Source of the DNA: Craspedostauros australis | Lineage: Eukaryota > Bacillariophyta > Bacillariophyceae > Mastogloiales > Achnanthaceae | Direction of reading: 5' to 3' | Length of the DNA: 64,000 nucleotides | Assembly: GCA_026770025.1 (NCBI GenBank) | Contig: JAMXDE010000056.1 | Coordinates: 124,001-188,000, forward strand | Shown here: piece after piece, positions 10,738 to 22,906 of the stretch | Position numbering within the stretch: the stretch's first letter is position 1 | Layout: each line of letters opens with the position of its first letter | Notes under the pieces: generated by a model | The model's database searches: none | Told to the model about the DNA's origin: nothing | The model's input: only the letters and a program-made list of their open reading frames with translations | Made by a program: the position numbers and the translations under genes

Positions 10738-12021
10738 ACCTTGATCCAATACCCCTGTGAAGAAGCTCCCAAACAACCGAATACGACTACAAGCTTCGAC
10801 TCAAGCAACCAGGACAACCCCCAAGAATCCAGCGACGAGGTCATAACTGGCGTCACCTTGTTTGGATCCGGCGACGCACTGCAAGCGATCAAGGCAAAGA
10901 GCGTCGTCATTCATCCAATTCGGTGAGCTCAAGGTGGCGATTGAAGAAGAGCTTGGAGACAAAGTGAATGGAGTCTGTGTGAGCTTAACATAAAGAAGAA
11001 TTGAATTCTTTTCATGACGACTTGTCTGTCCCATCCGCGAATGTCACAAGCGAAGATTCGTGGACGCGAAATCAGGCTTGGCTCTCGCTATCGGTGCCAT
11101 GAACAACTTTCGTCCTCAAGGTGACTGTGCTTCTCGCTCGTGAACGGAAGGTGGAAATTACTGCACACTTGTTATCGTCGATGCGAATATCGATGCCGCC
11201 TGCCTGCTTGGTGGCTGCGCCTTGCGTTCGTTTGGCATCTCCTTGAGTAGAGCATGTATGGCTGTGCTTGAGTCGGTGGTCTTCTTTTCCACTGCTGTTG
11301 AGTTGAACGCCAACAGTGCTCAGCTTGGGGTGGTTGAACAGGTCATCACCCGATCCGATCCGATCCGATCCCAGTCTCACTCATGAGGAGCAACATCCTA
11401 TATGCTGAAGAGCACTGGCGTAGCCTTGTCTGGAAAGGCAAGGCAAGGCCAGATCCAATTCACCCATTTCGTTTCCAGTATCCACTCCTCCCGTTGTTGC
11501 AGAATCGGAGGCCATGAGGAACCGATACTCCTTTTTGACGTTGCATCGGCGAAGAATGGTGAACAATAGTGTTCTGATCAAGAGGGAGACCCCTCTGCTT
11601 CACAAGAGCCAGGACGGAGCAACTCGAGATGCAGCAATCGTCAGCGGCGCTGTGGACGGTGGGTGGGTCATAGCCAACAGGGTCCATGAATCGCGAGCGT
11701 GGTTTGCAACACTTTGTGTTGATCTATCGTGGGCGATCATTTGCACGCCGCGAATTCGCATCTTTGCTGTTTCGTAAATACAGTTGTATTTATGAATTGC
11801 CGCAACCCCACATGAATATTGTTCTCATAGAATCAAACTAGGACCGCCTATTCTGTTGTCGGTGTCAAAGATCTTCCCTTGGCGTCCAATTCTCGCTTCC
11901 TGCTCTCGCGCATCAGCACATCAGCATGTTGGCACATCCACCAAAATCATTCATCGGAAACAACCGCACAAGGCCACCGAACACACCAGCGATTGCACCA
12001 TCATCCGTTTCAAGACCCAGC
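10738..12021. other. Spacer between ankyrin and LRR genes, copy 2
   Basis: Equivalent of 1991-3329 but lacking about 60 bp near 10923. No gene is supported. Confidence 0.5.
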
Positions 12022-14195
12022 ATGTCAGCTTGGGGCAAGGGCGGAACCGCTCGCTCCTGCGATGCGTTGCTGTGCAAGGTGGAGCAGGATGACCCTCGAT
12101 TGCAGGAGTTGGTGATTCTGTCGAGCAAGACGTTCAGCGCCGCCGATGTGGAGCGTCTCTGCAAGGTGATTGGTGCGTCAGCGTGCTGCTCACGTCTGTT
12201 GCTCTGTCGACTGTTCTGCTGTGTGAGCTGTTTTGTTGATCTGATGATTTGTTCCATGTGGATTGTCGCCGCGTCCTGCTACAATGGGATATCGTCTCCA
12301 TTCTCCACAATCCGCTCCAATCGAGGCCGCTTGTTTTTTTATTTTGCAACATCAGCAACACCTGCAACAGAACCAATCTCATCATCGCTTCTCTATTGCC
12401 CTGATCCATCATCTTTGTTGCCGAACCTTACTCGTGCACATTCCCATTTTGGTGCACGTCGCTTGCGTGTCGGTCATGGCGCTGTCCTTGGCTACATCCC
12501 GCAACCTGCGTCTGTGACGATACGTAGAAAACGGGACAAACGCGCATCTCATCAGCCTCAGCGCATCTGGCCATACCATCTCGCCTCCAATGCTGCAGCG
12601 CCTTGGAACCGCTCTATCCCGGGGGAAGTCGAAGATCACATCACTGGCGATTGGCGACAAGGACATGGGCGATGATGGCGTCTGCGCGCTGTGTGATGGC
12701 CTTGCTGGAAATTGCGGGGAGAGTGCATGTGACGACGGCAAGCATACCTTGGAGAACCTGGATCTGAGTTGGAAAGGATTGTGAGTGCTTCTGCGGTAAT
12801 GTCATTGGGAAAGGTAGAGCGAGTCTGCGCTGAGTCCGTTCCTGCGTCGTTGCGCCGGCTCTACGTCATAGCAGACGATGTCACAATGTGGTTCGGTGTG
12901 ATAAGCTGCATTGTGCTACCATTGGAAGTGTGACGCCATCTGTTGACTATTTTGACAATTGCCAATGTGCCGCATATACCATTGCTGACGAAGCATTTCA
13001 ACTGCGGAACTGTCGATGTGCGATTCGCACCTGCCGCCACCCCATATCAATTTTTCACAACGTATCACCCCATCCCGCATCAACGCCCAGCGGCGCAAAG
13101 GGCATGCAACGCATCATTGCGACATTGGGCAAAAGCAGCAGGCTGAAAACACTCAACCTTTCCAGGAATGAAGGCATCGGCACCGAAGGTTCCTTTGCTT
13201 CGATCGCAGATGTCCATGCCGTCGGTTGCTTTGGCAATTTGCAGGAACTAGATTTGTCGGAATGCAATTTGAACGTCAAATCATGTGCTGGTCTTGCATC
13301 CATCATGCAGTCACAGCCATCGTCATCATCGTCGTTGTCGCAGCGATCGCTCAAGCTGCGGCTGGACAACAACCCCTCGATACAGAGCGACGGCATGGAT
13401 AGCATCGCGTCGTTGATTCCGACTTCCTCAATCACCGAGCTTCATCTGGAGAATTGCCAAATCGGAGATGAAGGGCTGCGATCGCTGGCGGATCGCTGCT
13501 TCGCCGACGCATCCGCAAAATGCATCTCCAGCTTGCGGGTGCTGCATGTCGGCAGCAACAACATCACTTCGGCTGGACTGGAATCGTTCATCGACAAGCT
13601 GGAGACCATCGCGGGGCATTGCCATCAGCTCGATGATCTCATTCTGTCCAACAACGCTTTCGACGAGCAGAGCGTACAGCGTCTTGCGAGAACACTGAAC
13701 AAGCTGCGGGGCGAAGACAGATTGAAGCTGTCCAAGTTGGATCTGACCGGCACGCAGTGCGGTGTCACCGGCGCACGTGATATGATTGAGCACGGCCAGC
13801 TGCGGGAGCTCGTGCTGTTCAACAATCAGCTCGGATCGGGCGGGTTGGCACAGCTCGCGCCGATGCTGCGTGGCGGCCATCGCACATTGGAAGTGTTGGA
13901 CGTTGGTGGGAATGATGTGGATGAGAGTGGGGTCGTGAAATTGTTGGAGGGCATGATGCAGGATGCCGACGAAGTCTTCGAGTCGAAGCTGCGATTACTG
14001 GTCGTCGGTGGTAACAAGACCGGTTTGGACGTGGAAGATGCTGCGAAACGATTGAAGGCCAAGCTACCGGGCATCGACGTCGCACGTGACAAACCGAAGA
14101 AGGATGGAGATGAGGGTGGCGGTGACCGCGGCGGTGCTGGTGGTGGCATGCAATTTCCTTCAGGTTTTACCCAGCAAAGGATGATGAGCGAATGA
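12022..14195 (+). CDS. Leucine-rich repeat protein, copy 2 (three exons)
   Basis: Paralogue of the LRR gene at 3330. Proposed exons are 12022-12165, 12599-12780 and 13091-14195, with the same GT-AG boundaries and phases, giving about 476 residues. Intron 1 is shorter (433 versus 465 bp) and differs by indels, whereas exons 2-3 and intron 2 are nearly identical to copy 1. I see only a handful of residue changes in exon 3 (Ser to Asn, Thr to Ala, Thr to Arg, Asp to Gly, Ala to Val). The same RNase-inhibitor-type LRR units are present. An upstream in-frame Met at 11926 is possible. This fits recent gene conversion over the 3' part. Confidence 0.8.
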
Positions 14196-14356
14196 GAGGA
14201 TGAGTGAATGGGTGAAAGTGGGTTGGTGGAACCGACGACACACACTCGTAATGTGTTCCAAAGTGCACTTGTTGATAAACCACCGGCAACGCCGAATGGT
14301 GCCGCGCTGTATCTACTCTACTTGCGCTCTTTCCTGTCTCATGTTGATATCCTAGG

Positions 14357-14465
14357 TGTACTCTCTGTAAACAGAGCAGAGCAAGTCGTCGCGTTCTTTC
14401 AATGCGACAGTCTATGCTCACGAATACAGAGGAAAACTGGGTGATAGTGAATCATGGCTGACTCA
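14357..14465 (+). repeat. Dispersed repeat, second cassette copy
   Basis: Matches 5697-5805 and, with divergence, 26043-26153. Confidence 0.7.
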
Positions 14466-14621
14466 CGGACGCCCGATGATTTGTCCAGAATTTGGGTGTT
14501 GACATCTTTTCTAGTATTGCAGGACTGAAAATGGACAGAACCACAGTTTCGATCAAGTTTGTCATGGTTTTCTTCGAAGTCGACCATTTGAGAGAAGAAT
14601 TCAGCAATGGCGAGCACCGTC

Positions 14622-14753
14622 TTAACGGACTATATCGGACACAGTTGAACATGAGGACAAATCCGGACAACTCTACTTCCCACGGGTCAACGTGGATTCT
14701 TGTCCGGATTTGTCCGGATCTGTTTTTGTCCGACAATAGACTTGTCCGTTAAT
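14622..14753. repeat. Foldback inverted repeat, second copy
   Basis: Same palindrome as 5962-6092. The perfect 16-bp arms are at 14655-14670 and 14700-14715, and the loop is unchanged. Confidence 0.75.
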
Positions 14754-15834
14754 GATCATTTCACATTTCAAGGAGTTTCTGGCTTAATTGTCGTGTTTGA
14801 AGAAGTCAACACACAATTCGATCATCGCATTGATTTTCTCATGTATTAGTCCCGCAATATCCAAAAACATGTAATTTTTCGGTATTCAGCACAAATTATT
14901 GGGTGTCCCAGATGTGGCTTTCTCGTGTTTGGGTGACAAAATCGTTGTTGGGTGTCTAATTCGTTGTACTAGTCGAATTTCCGATTTCGTTGCTTTTTGC
15001 CTGGTGTCCCAGACAATTTTCGACATGCGCGTGGCCACCAGTCACGACCAGAGTGACCAACAGAGAAGGAACATGGGAACCATTGAAGAATAGGAACCAC
15101 AGAGTGGTGGGGCACCCTGCATACAATACGATCCACTGTTGCACTCGCCCAGTTCCAGACACGAACACCGTGTGGCGACCAGAGAAGAAGCACCATGCCA
15201 TTGGCAATCACGCACGCGGGTTAGGATGGAGAAAATGTGACAGAACTCAAGCAAATGCAGGCTTGACTCATTCCGTGCATGGCATCATGCGAATGGGTTC
15301 GTGTGTGCTCTATGCGTGCTTCCAACGAACATTCCCCTCGACTCAACAAGCACGAGCCACGGAGGAAAGAGAGCCATGCTACTCTTCCTTGCTCTGGTGG
15401 AGTGGGCTTCGCGTTGTGTCCCATTCTTGGTTGGGGAGAAGCGAGTGTCGTGAGCTCTCGCAGCCCGTCAAAACATGACCGGCCAAACTGGCATCGGAAT
15501 ACTCGTACTCCGCAGCATAACTGCAACTTCCTCCCGCGATCGGTTGATGGAACCATCCGCGAAAGGGATCTGGTGGCTAAGAGAAGCTTGAAGTGAGAGG
15601 TCGATACGCCTAGTCGCAGACGACGGTGCGGGTGGCTCAGCGAGATGTGTTGACAACGACAGATTGCTCTGCACAACGATGCTTACCGCACAAGCTTTCA
15701 CCTTCCCAACCCCTCACGATTTCAGTCCGAGGGCAAACAGATTCACAAATCAACCAATTTAACAAGACCAAAGCAACCGCAATACCTGTATCACATCTGC
15801 AGCCTACCTGTCCGTATCGACAGCATATCCCAAC

Positions 15835-17841
15835 ATGAGTATCCCATCACTTCCTTCCAATATCAACCCCGCCATCGCTGTTGATGATATCGAAGCTGGC
15901 ATCGCCAACGCCATCGCCATCGCCACTGAGCATGAAATCATCCATAAATCCATCCAAAACAAGTCCTTCATCGACCACATCAAGTTCGTCGTTGAACGCA
16001 AGTCCGACACCGTCTTCTCCACTTGGTACAACGAGAAGGGAAAGGCAATCGATAACTACACCTTCCAGCAGCTCTGGGATGAAGCGGGACACTGCGCCCA
16101 CCTCCTTCGCAACAAATGGGGCACCAATAAAGGTGACCGCGTGGTCCTCTGCTACGACTTCGGTCTGCACTTCTTCGCCATGTTCCTGGGATGTCTGCGC
16201 GCGGGCGTGACAGCCATGTTGGTCTACCCTCCGGGGCCGCCGCTCGTCAAGTCGCTCACCAAGATGAACAAGATCATCGAGGATTGCGCTCCGACACTCA
16301 TCCTCACCCAGGCGACCATCAATCTGCTCCGTGTTACCGATCGCGCCAACCCAATATCCAAGACCCGGGCCATGTGGCCGAGCAGGGTGAAGTACAAAGT
16401 TACCGATCGTATCATCCGTCACGATCCTTTCGTCACCCATAAGAACAAGAGCAACAACAAGAGCAACAATAGCTCCAAGCAGGCAAAGAATGGTATCCTT
16501 TCGTGCTTCGTTTCTGGCTGCTCCTCGTCGCCGCCACCTTCCTTCGATGAACCAAACATCATGGGATCGGACCTGGCGTTCCTCCAGTACACATCCGGGA
16601 GTACCGGCAACCCCAAGGGCGTCATGGTGACCCACGAAGCGCTGCGGGCCAACATCGAGCTCGTACAGAGCTACTGGTTCGCTTCATTCCAAGACCAGCT
16701 GGGTGATATGAGCGACATCCCAAAGCACATCGCCACATGCTCTTGGTTGCCGCAGTACCATGACATGGGCCTCATCGAGATGGGCATTGCGCCATTGGCA
16801 GGCGCCTTCCGTTCCCACATGATATCACCGGTCTCGTTCATCCGCAACCCGTTGCTCTGGATTGATCTCATGTCCCAGCACAAGTGCCACATCAGTGCCG
16901 CTCCCGACTTTGGGTATCGGTTGGTCACCCGCAAGTTCAATGAGGCCAGAGGAAAGTATATTCCAAAATTGGACCTCTCCAGCGCACTTCACTTCCAGAA
17001 TGCCGCAGAGCCAATCCGGCTGGACACGGAGAAAGGGTTCGCCGACGCATTTGGTCCGTATGGTCTACGCAAGGACTGGTTCCTCGCAGCATACGGACTG
17101 GCAGAGAACGTCGTTGGTGTCAGCTACAATCACGGCTCCCATCTTTCCACCATCCGCGAAGGCGAAGATCTCCAACCGTTCATCGCCGTCGCGCATCGCA
17201 GCAATCTGCACAGCTCAGTCGATATCATCATCGTGGACCCGGATACCCGAGTGCAACGTCCAGACAACGTCACAGGAGAGATCTGGATCGCCGGGGCCTC
17301 TGTGACCGCTGGGTACTACAATCAGCCACAGCTCACCGCCGAAACCTTCCAAGCTACACTCCAAGGTGATTCATCATCCGATGCCGACGGCAAGATGTAC
17401 TTGCGGACAGGAGAGTATGGATTCTACCAAGATGACTATCTCTACATCTGCGGACGCAAGAAGGACATCATCATCGTCAACGGTGTCAACTACTACCCGC
17501 AAGATATCGAGCACGCTGTTGAAGGGGCATCATCTGCCGTCCGTCCAGGATGTGTCGCGGCATTTTCGTCCGATGAAACGGGCAACGACGGACAGCTCGA
17601 GATCGTCTTTGAGATCCGGGCCAATCGTGCTGACGATGCAGCAACAGTCTGTCAGGAGATCAGAAAGGTCGTGATCGAACACATTGGGTTGACGCCAACA
17701 ACAATCGCAGCTGTGGAAGAACGCACCATCTCCAAAACAACAAGCGGCAAGATCCAGAGACGTCAAAATCGCCACCGTCTGCACGATGGAGACCAGAAAG
17801 CAATATTCAGCTTCCGCACAAACCCAAATTCAACCGCCTAA
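15835..17841 (+). CDS. Fatty acyl-AMP ligase-like protein, copy 3, full length
   Basis: The only copy in the window with an uninterrupted ORF (668 residues). It is an ANL-superfamily enzyme expected to adenylate a fatty acid with ATP. Visible motifs are YTSGSTGNPKG near residues 249-259, WLPQYHDMGLI near 303-313 (typical of FAAL and related long-chain ligases), YLRTGEYGFYQDDYLYICGR and [12 protein letters not shown] near 521-562, and the C-terminal TISKTTSGKIQRR with the catalytic lysine near 639. No carrier-protein or ketosynthase domain is fused and none is nearby, so the acyl acceptor is unknown. An Asn/Ser/Lys-rich loop near residues 200-222 differs in length from copy 2. No clear targeting peptide. 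Whether it passes the acyl group to CoA or to a carrier cannot be decided from motifs alone. Confidence 0.92.
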   Translation: MSIPSLPSNINPAIAVDDIEAGIANAIAIATEHEIIHKSIQNKSFIDHIKFVVERKSDTVFSTWYNEKGKAIDNYTFQQLWDEAGHCAHLLRNKWGTNKGDRVVLCYDFGLHFFAMFLGCLRAGVTAMLVYPPGPPLVKSLTKMNKIIEDCAPTLILTQATINLLRVTDRANPISKTRAMWPSRVKYKVTDRIIRHDPFVTHKNKSNNKSNNSSKQAKNGILSCFVSGCSSSPPPSFDEPNIMGSDLAFLQYTSGSTGNPKGVMVTHEALRANIELVQSYWFASFQDQLGDMSDIPKHIATCSWLPQYHDMGLIEMGIAPLAGAFRSHMISPVSFIRNPLLWIDLMSQHKCHISAAPDFGYRLVTRKFNEARGKYIPKLDLSSALHFQNAAEPIRLDTEKGFADAFGPYGLRKDWFLAAYGLAENVVGVSYNHGSHLSTIREGEDLQPFIAVAHRSNLHSSVDIIIVDPDTRVQRPDNVTGEIWIAGASVTAGYYNQPQLTAETFQATLQGDSSSDADGKMYLRTGEYGFYQDDYLYICGRKKDIIIVNGVNYYPQDIEHAVEGASSAVRPGCVAAFSSDETGNDGQLEIVFEIRANRADDAATVCQEIRKVVIEHIGLTPTTIAAVEERTISKTTSGKIQRRQNRHRLHDGDQKAIFSFRTNPNSTA

Positions 17842-18414
17842 GTTGCACAGGATGGCGATGCCAAGTCGTCCACCGAAACGATATGGTATTCGTACGTAAG
17901 AATGGGAGCCCGCGTGCAGAGGGGTTGTGTGATGGAGGATGGCATTGATGGGTTGCGTCCCCGATCGGCGGGCTCCTTCAAGTCTATAGTACGCTGGAGA
18001 TCAATACGCGGAGTGCTCTTCGATACTCGTCCGACTGCGAGCGACAGTTTTCGGGCTTCCGCAAAGCTCCACGTTGCATCCCTTCTGTCCTCCGACCAAT
18101 CCTACCACATACCTGCGTACTTGAGCACTTTGACGATTCTCACCAACAACATCGTGAACCAAGGTGATCTCAAAAGTCGGACTTTCCTGCAACTGTATGG
18201 CATCACGTTTGGAAGAGAATCTGTACTCTCCAGAGAGAGAGAGAGAGCACGAGTACTCGTACGAGTAGCTCGTACATCACCGAAAGCAAGGAGAGTGCAG
18301 AGGTTGCTTCATAAAATTCAGTTGGGTTCACAACCAACATCAGCTGCCATCAACAGCGCATTGAGTACTCCTCTCGCCATCAGTTCATTCAGTTCATTCG
18401 AAGCAACAGCAACC

Positions 18415-19398
18415 ATGCTCTTCCTTCGCCCTCTAATCCGCGTTGGATTCATCGCATCTTCCCGCAATCGAATACCCGTCACCAGAGGCATCAGCAGGGT
18501 CACGCCACAGCCGAACGCTCACCGTTTCCTCGTTCGTACGAGCCACTGCAACGCGAACAGCAAGAACGGAGATGGTAGTCCTGACGACATCGACACCTCC
18601 GTTCCCGAAGTCACCCTGGAAGATCTCGAGACTGCAGCGAAAGGTGGGGATCTGCGAACTGTCCAACGATGGAAACAGCAGAATCCAACACGCAATGATG
18701 CCCGGGCTGAGCACAAGGACGGTGAGATCCTTCTACGCGATGCATGCAGCAATGGGCATCTGGATCTTGTCAAATACTTGCTTGATGACTTCATACCGAA
18801 CGTGGAGGACAATGACAATACGATGTGCAAGGCACTGTGGTATGCTAGCAACGGAGATCAATTCGACATTGTGAAGTACTTGATCGAATCGCGCGGAGTT
18901 GATGTGAACGCTCAAGATGAATGTGGTAAGTCTGCTCTTCATTTCGCATGCCGCAGAAATAGCACACGCATCGTGAAGTTCTTGGTAGAATCACATGGTG
19001 CGGACATTCGCATTGAAGACCAATACGGTTACCTTCCCATTCACAGTGCATCCGGCTTTAAGTCGGAGGATGTCATGAAATACTTGATGGAGTCACACGG
19101 CATGGATATTAATGTTCAAAACAAGAACGGTGACACTCTACTCCATTTGGCATTCAAGGATCCTGATGGTGCCTGTACCAAGCAGGTAAAGCGTATGATC
19201 GAATCATGCGAGCTGGATCTCGGCGTCAAGAACAACGATGGCAACACTCCATTTGAGTGCCTCCACCAGTGCTTGTATACCTTTGACTACGATCTCGGAG
19301 ACTTCCGAGATCTAAGCGAAAATTATTACGAGTTTGCCGTCATCTTCTACAACGAATTGATCAGGCAGAGGGAGAAGGATCAGAAACAGCAAAAATAG
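18415..19398 (+). CDS. Ankyrin-repeat protein, copy 3, possibly mitochondrial
   Basis: Third member of the ankyrin family, 327 residues from the Met at 18415, the start shared with copy 2. The frame is open upstream to 17902, but that part corresponds to untranslated spacer in the other copies. The Arg-rich N-terminus suggests a mitochondrial presequence. Ankyrin units follow the same order as in copies 1 and 2, with substitutions at exposed positions (for example YASNGDQFDIVKYL and ECGKSALHFACRRNS). The tail (GNTPFECLHQCLYTFDYDLGDF) matches copy 1 rather than copy 2, another sign of mosaic copies. No LRR gene follows this copy: the array ends about 950 bp downstream. Confidence 0.8.
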   Translation: MLFLRPLIRVGFIASSRNRIPVTRGISRVTPQPNAHRFLVRTSHCNANSKNGDGSPDDIDTSVPEVTLEDLETAAKGGDLRTVQRWKQQNPTRNDARAEHKDGEILLRDACSNGHLDLVKYLLDDFIPNVEDNDNTMCKALWYASNGDQFDIVKYLIESRGVDVNAQDECGKSALHFACRRNSTRIVKFLVESHGADIRIEDQYGYLPIHSASGFKSEDVMKYLMESHGMDINVQNKNGDTLLHLAFKDPDGACTKQVKRMIESCELDLGVKNNDGNTPFECLHQCLYTFDYDLGDFRDLSENYYEFAVIFYNELIRQREKDQKQQK

Positions 19399-20750
19399 AC
19401 CTTGATCCAATACCCCTGTGAAGAAGCTCCCAAACAACCGAATACGACTACAAGCTTCGACTCAAGCAACCAGGACAACCCCCAAGAATCCAGCGACGAG
19501 GTCATGACCGGCGTCACCTTGTTTGGATCCGGCGACGCACTGCAAGCGATCAAGGCAAAGAGCGTCGTCATTCATCCAATTCGGTGAGCTGGCCAGCGAC
19601 GGCGGACGCCTAGAATTCTTGCTGGTGGCAGGACAATTTGGATGTCCGAAGCTCAAGGTGGCGATTGAAGAAGAGCTTGGAGACAAAGTGGATGGAGTCT
19701 GTGTGAACTTAACATAAAGAAGAATTGAATTCTTTTCATGACGACTTGTCTGTCCCATCCGCGAATGTCACAAGCGAAGATTCGTGAACGTGAAATCAGG
19801 CTTGGCTCTTGCTGTCGGTGCCATGAACAACTTTCGTCCTCAAGGTGGTTGTGCTTCTCGCTCGTGAACGGAAGGTGGAAATTGCAGCGCACTTGTTATC
19901 GTCGATGCGAATATCGATGTCGCCTGCGTGCTTGGTGGCTGCGCCTTGCGTTTGTCTGGCATCTCCTTGGGTGGAGCATGTATGGTTGTGCTTGAGTTGG
20001 TGGTCTTCTATTCCACTGCTGTTGAGTTGAACGCCGACAGTGCTCAGCTTGGGGTGGTTGAACAGGTCATCACCCGATCCGATCCGATCCCAGTCTCACT
20101 CATGAGGAGCAACATCCTATATGCTGAAGAGCACTGGCGTAGCCTTGTCTGGAAAGGCAAGGCAAGGCCAGATCAAATTCACTCATTTGGGTTTTGATCA
20201 AGAGGGAGACCCCTCTGCTTCACAAGAGCAAGGACGGAGCAACTCCAGACCCAGCAATCGTCAGCAGTGCTGCGGATGATGGGTGGGCCATGGCCAACAG
20301 GGTCCATGAATTGCGCACATGGTTTGCAACGCTTTGTGTTGGTCTCTTGTGTCTCGTGGCTTGAGTGGAGGCCACATTTTTTCGTAACCATTGGTAACAA
20401 TTGGTAACTAGTCGCATGAGTCAATTTTGACGTAGGCGCTGGTACATTTTGTACGTCAGTCCCACGCGAACCGGCCCAAAAAGCACCATTTTTGACACAA
20501 ACCTCCTCGGCAAGTCCATACCGCTCCGTTTGTTTGGGCTCTCCTTTCGTGAACACTCTCATGTGTGGCTTGTAATCACACACTCCAACTATGGTGGCGA
20601 TTGGTTTGGTAGTTGTCGATATCTGTTTGTTTCTTCGGAGCAGGCACTCGTTGATCCCATTCACGAATGCCAATCACTGTGTTGTATCGTGGCGAATTTC
20701 TGTGTGCCCCAATACGTGTTAACATGTGGTTGAAATGATTACACAACATT
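19399..20750. other. Broken end of the cassette array and Harbinger left flank
   Basis: The stretch up to about 20345 is the cassette spacer with a deletion near 20190. From there to 20750 the sequence is unrelated to the cassettes and contains a short repeated GTAACCATTGGTAACAATTGGTAAC stretch at about 20385-20410. No gene is supported. Confidence 0.5.
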
Positions 20751-21217
20751 AGAGACTTCCTGAAATCCGAATAGTAAAACATACGGACAACTCATAACCC
20801 AATACTGCGACATTTGGAGCCGGCCATGCCCAAAAATAGTTTCGGGAAATGGCCATCTGGGGCTCTTTTTTTCGGGTTGGAGGAAGATCCCGAAATACCT
20901 TGTGTCCCGTGAAGTATTTGCCTCCACGCGTAGTCCATACACATCTCAAAGGTCCACCAATCAAATCTGCTCATTTGGAGTGCATCCTGATTCCAACTAC
21001 TCCTCCTCGTGACGTCATTCTTGTTCCTCCTGTTCTCATCTCCAACGCACCGATCGGGAGTTGGCGACCTCAGAGTCGGAATTTCCCTTCCCACAGGCAT
21101 GAGTCGTGATCACACACTCTCCTCTCTGCTCTGCCGATCGTGTTGTGAACACCATCTTGCTTCTCCCTCCATCACATCCCACAATCCCATCCATTGCGCC
21201 ATCTCCCTCCTCGCGCC

Positions 21218-22618
21218 ATGAGCACAGGTCGGCCTCCACACTCGTACATCGCGTCCTCCGATGAGGACGACAACACAGACGGTGGCAACCTCACCACCAT
21301 CCCCCACCACTCCAACGCCGCAGCATCGTACCATCGCCATGCGATCACTTCGGATCATCCACATGCAAGTGGGAGCAGCAGAGCTGCCGTCTCGCCACGG
21401 ACTACTCGCCCACTCATCATTCGGCAGGGCCCGCTGTGGCAGCCCACACAGGCCGACGTGATGGGGGTTGCTGCCACCAACACCCCGAAGTCTCCACCCT
21501 TCGCATCCACCACGCGCTCCTTCCTGGGAACATCATCAGCAACAATCAACCCTCCTGATGTTGTTGTTGTTGGGGTGGAGACAGCGGCAGAGCGGGCCAT
21601 GAAGACCCCGTCCAAGCAGCCGAAGGTTGAGGATGGCAAGCCGCACCTCGCCCGCTCCATCAAACCCAAGACAGCCGGGCGCAAGGCCACGTCCTCATCG
21701 AAATGGATACTCAAACCTGAGTATCCATGGTTTCAAAATCCCAAAACATCCGATGTCATCCTCATCGACCATCTGATGGGGATGGACAGCAAGCCTTGGG
21801 AGAAGGACATTGGTGCGAGCTGGATGGAGGTGGCTAGCAAGCTCGAAGCTGTCCATCCCAGCATGTACAAGCCAACAAAGTCCACATGCAAAAAGACTCG
21901 GTACCAATATCGGTTTGAGACACTGATGGCAGAAACTGTGGAGTTCGAGCGCAGCGCTCCGAAGAGAACGGGAGATGATGGTGAGCCATCCACACCACAT
22001 CTCCACAAACTCCTCACCCTTCATCAGCACTACAGCAGCTTCAAGAACACCAAGAAGCAGGCCACAGTTCGGGAAAAGAAAATGAAAGCCGCGGCGGCAG
22101 ACTTCCGTGCAGCCATGCTTGGAAAGAGGTCCAAGACATCCCTCACCAGCAACAAACCAAACGCTGCTGACGACGATTCCAAGCCTTCCAACACGAAGAA
22201 GGCAAAGCAACTCGACCTGTGGGAAGATACGAAAAAAACTGCAGACATCGTTCAGCGCCTATTGGAATCGAGGAACAAGCAGTTGGAGACAAGCTGGATG
22301 GCAAATGCAAAGAGAGGTAAGTATGATGAATGCTTGTCGCGCCAACTTGATGACCTGTCACGCCAGCAGCGGCTTGCATCCCAACAACAAGTGGAGCGAG
22401 AGCAACGCGAGTTTGATGAAAGGAGGCGCATCTTCAATTTGCAGCAGCTCGAGTGGGAGCAGAATCGTCGCCGGCACGAACGACAAATGGAGGAAGCTCG
22501 CCGACAGGAGCGCGCGCAGACAGAGCAGCAGGCCGCATTGACCCACGGCCTCCACTCCATGCTCCATGCGATGACCAAGTTCTTCGAAGACAGAGATTCC
22601 GGCAGTGACACAAAATAA
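21218..22618 (+). CDS. Harbinger accessory Myb/trihelix-like DNA-binding protein
   Basis: A 466-residue ORF in the left half of the Harbinger element. The Met at 21218 (MSTGRPPHSY) was preferred; the frame is open slightly upstream. The N-terminal third is low-complexity. A central segment around residues 165-235, starting KWILKPEYPWFQNPK and containing a conserved Trp pattern (WEKDIGASWMEVASKL), resembles the SANT/trihelix domain of these accessory proteins. The C-terminal third is a charged Gln/Arg/Glu-rich coiled coil. In known Harbinger systems the Myb-like partner helps the transposase reach the nucleus and bind element ends. That role is inferred from family and position; the domain match is by eye. 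Confidence 0.75.
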   Translation: MSTGRPPHSYIASSDEDDNTDGGNLTTIPHHSNAAASYHRHAITSDHPHASGSSRAAVSPRTTRPLIIRQGPLWQPTQADVMGVAATNTPKSPPFASTTRSFLGTSSATINPPDVVVVGVETAAERAMKTPSKQPKVEDGKPHLARSIKPKTAGRKATSSSKWILKPEYPWFQNPKTSDVILIDHLMGMDSKPWEKDIGASWMEVASKLEAVHPSMYKPTKSTCKKTRYQYRFETLMAETVEFERSAPKRTGDDGEPSTPHLHKLLTLHQHYSSFKNTKKQATVREKKMKAAAADFRAAMLGKRSKTSLTSNKPNAADDDSKPSNTKKAKQLDLWEDTKKTADIVQRLLESRNKQLETSWMANAKRGKYDECLSRQLDDLSRQQRLASQQQVEREQREFDERRRIFNLQQLEWEQNRRRHERQMEEARRQERAQTEQQAALTHGLHSMLHAMTKFFEDRDSGSDTK

Positions 22619-22906
22619 TGTAATCAACAAATAGCACACACACATCAACGAATTTGCTGTACAACTCATCTGTGTGCGATTCTCGTAGTAATCCTGCGAT
22701 AGAGTAGAGCACACACGCGCGAATTCAAAACAGAAACACACGGTAACGAGTAATTTTACATACACCCACTGATAGACGCCATCATGCACGTATCCACCAC
22801 ATGCACATGCAACATAAGAATATGAAGAGGTGGCACATCGGTATAATATAGCATGGCGTAGAATAGCAGATGTTTTGCAATAGTCTGCTTTCTATTTGTA
22901 TTATAG

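Larger units (their letters stand above)
14196..15834. other. Spacer between LRR and FAAL genes, copy 2
   Basis: Equivalent of 5536-7162. It contains the second copies of the dispersed repeat (14357-14465) and of the foldback palindrome (14622-14753). No gene is supported. Confidence 0.5.

Noticed and set aside
15847-16635. 262-codon minus-strand ORF
   Set aside because: Antisense to FAAL copy 3; not kept as one ORF in copy 2.
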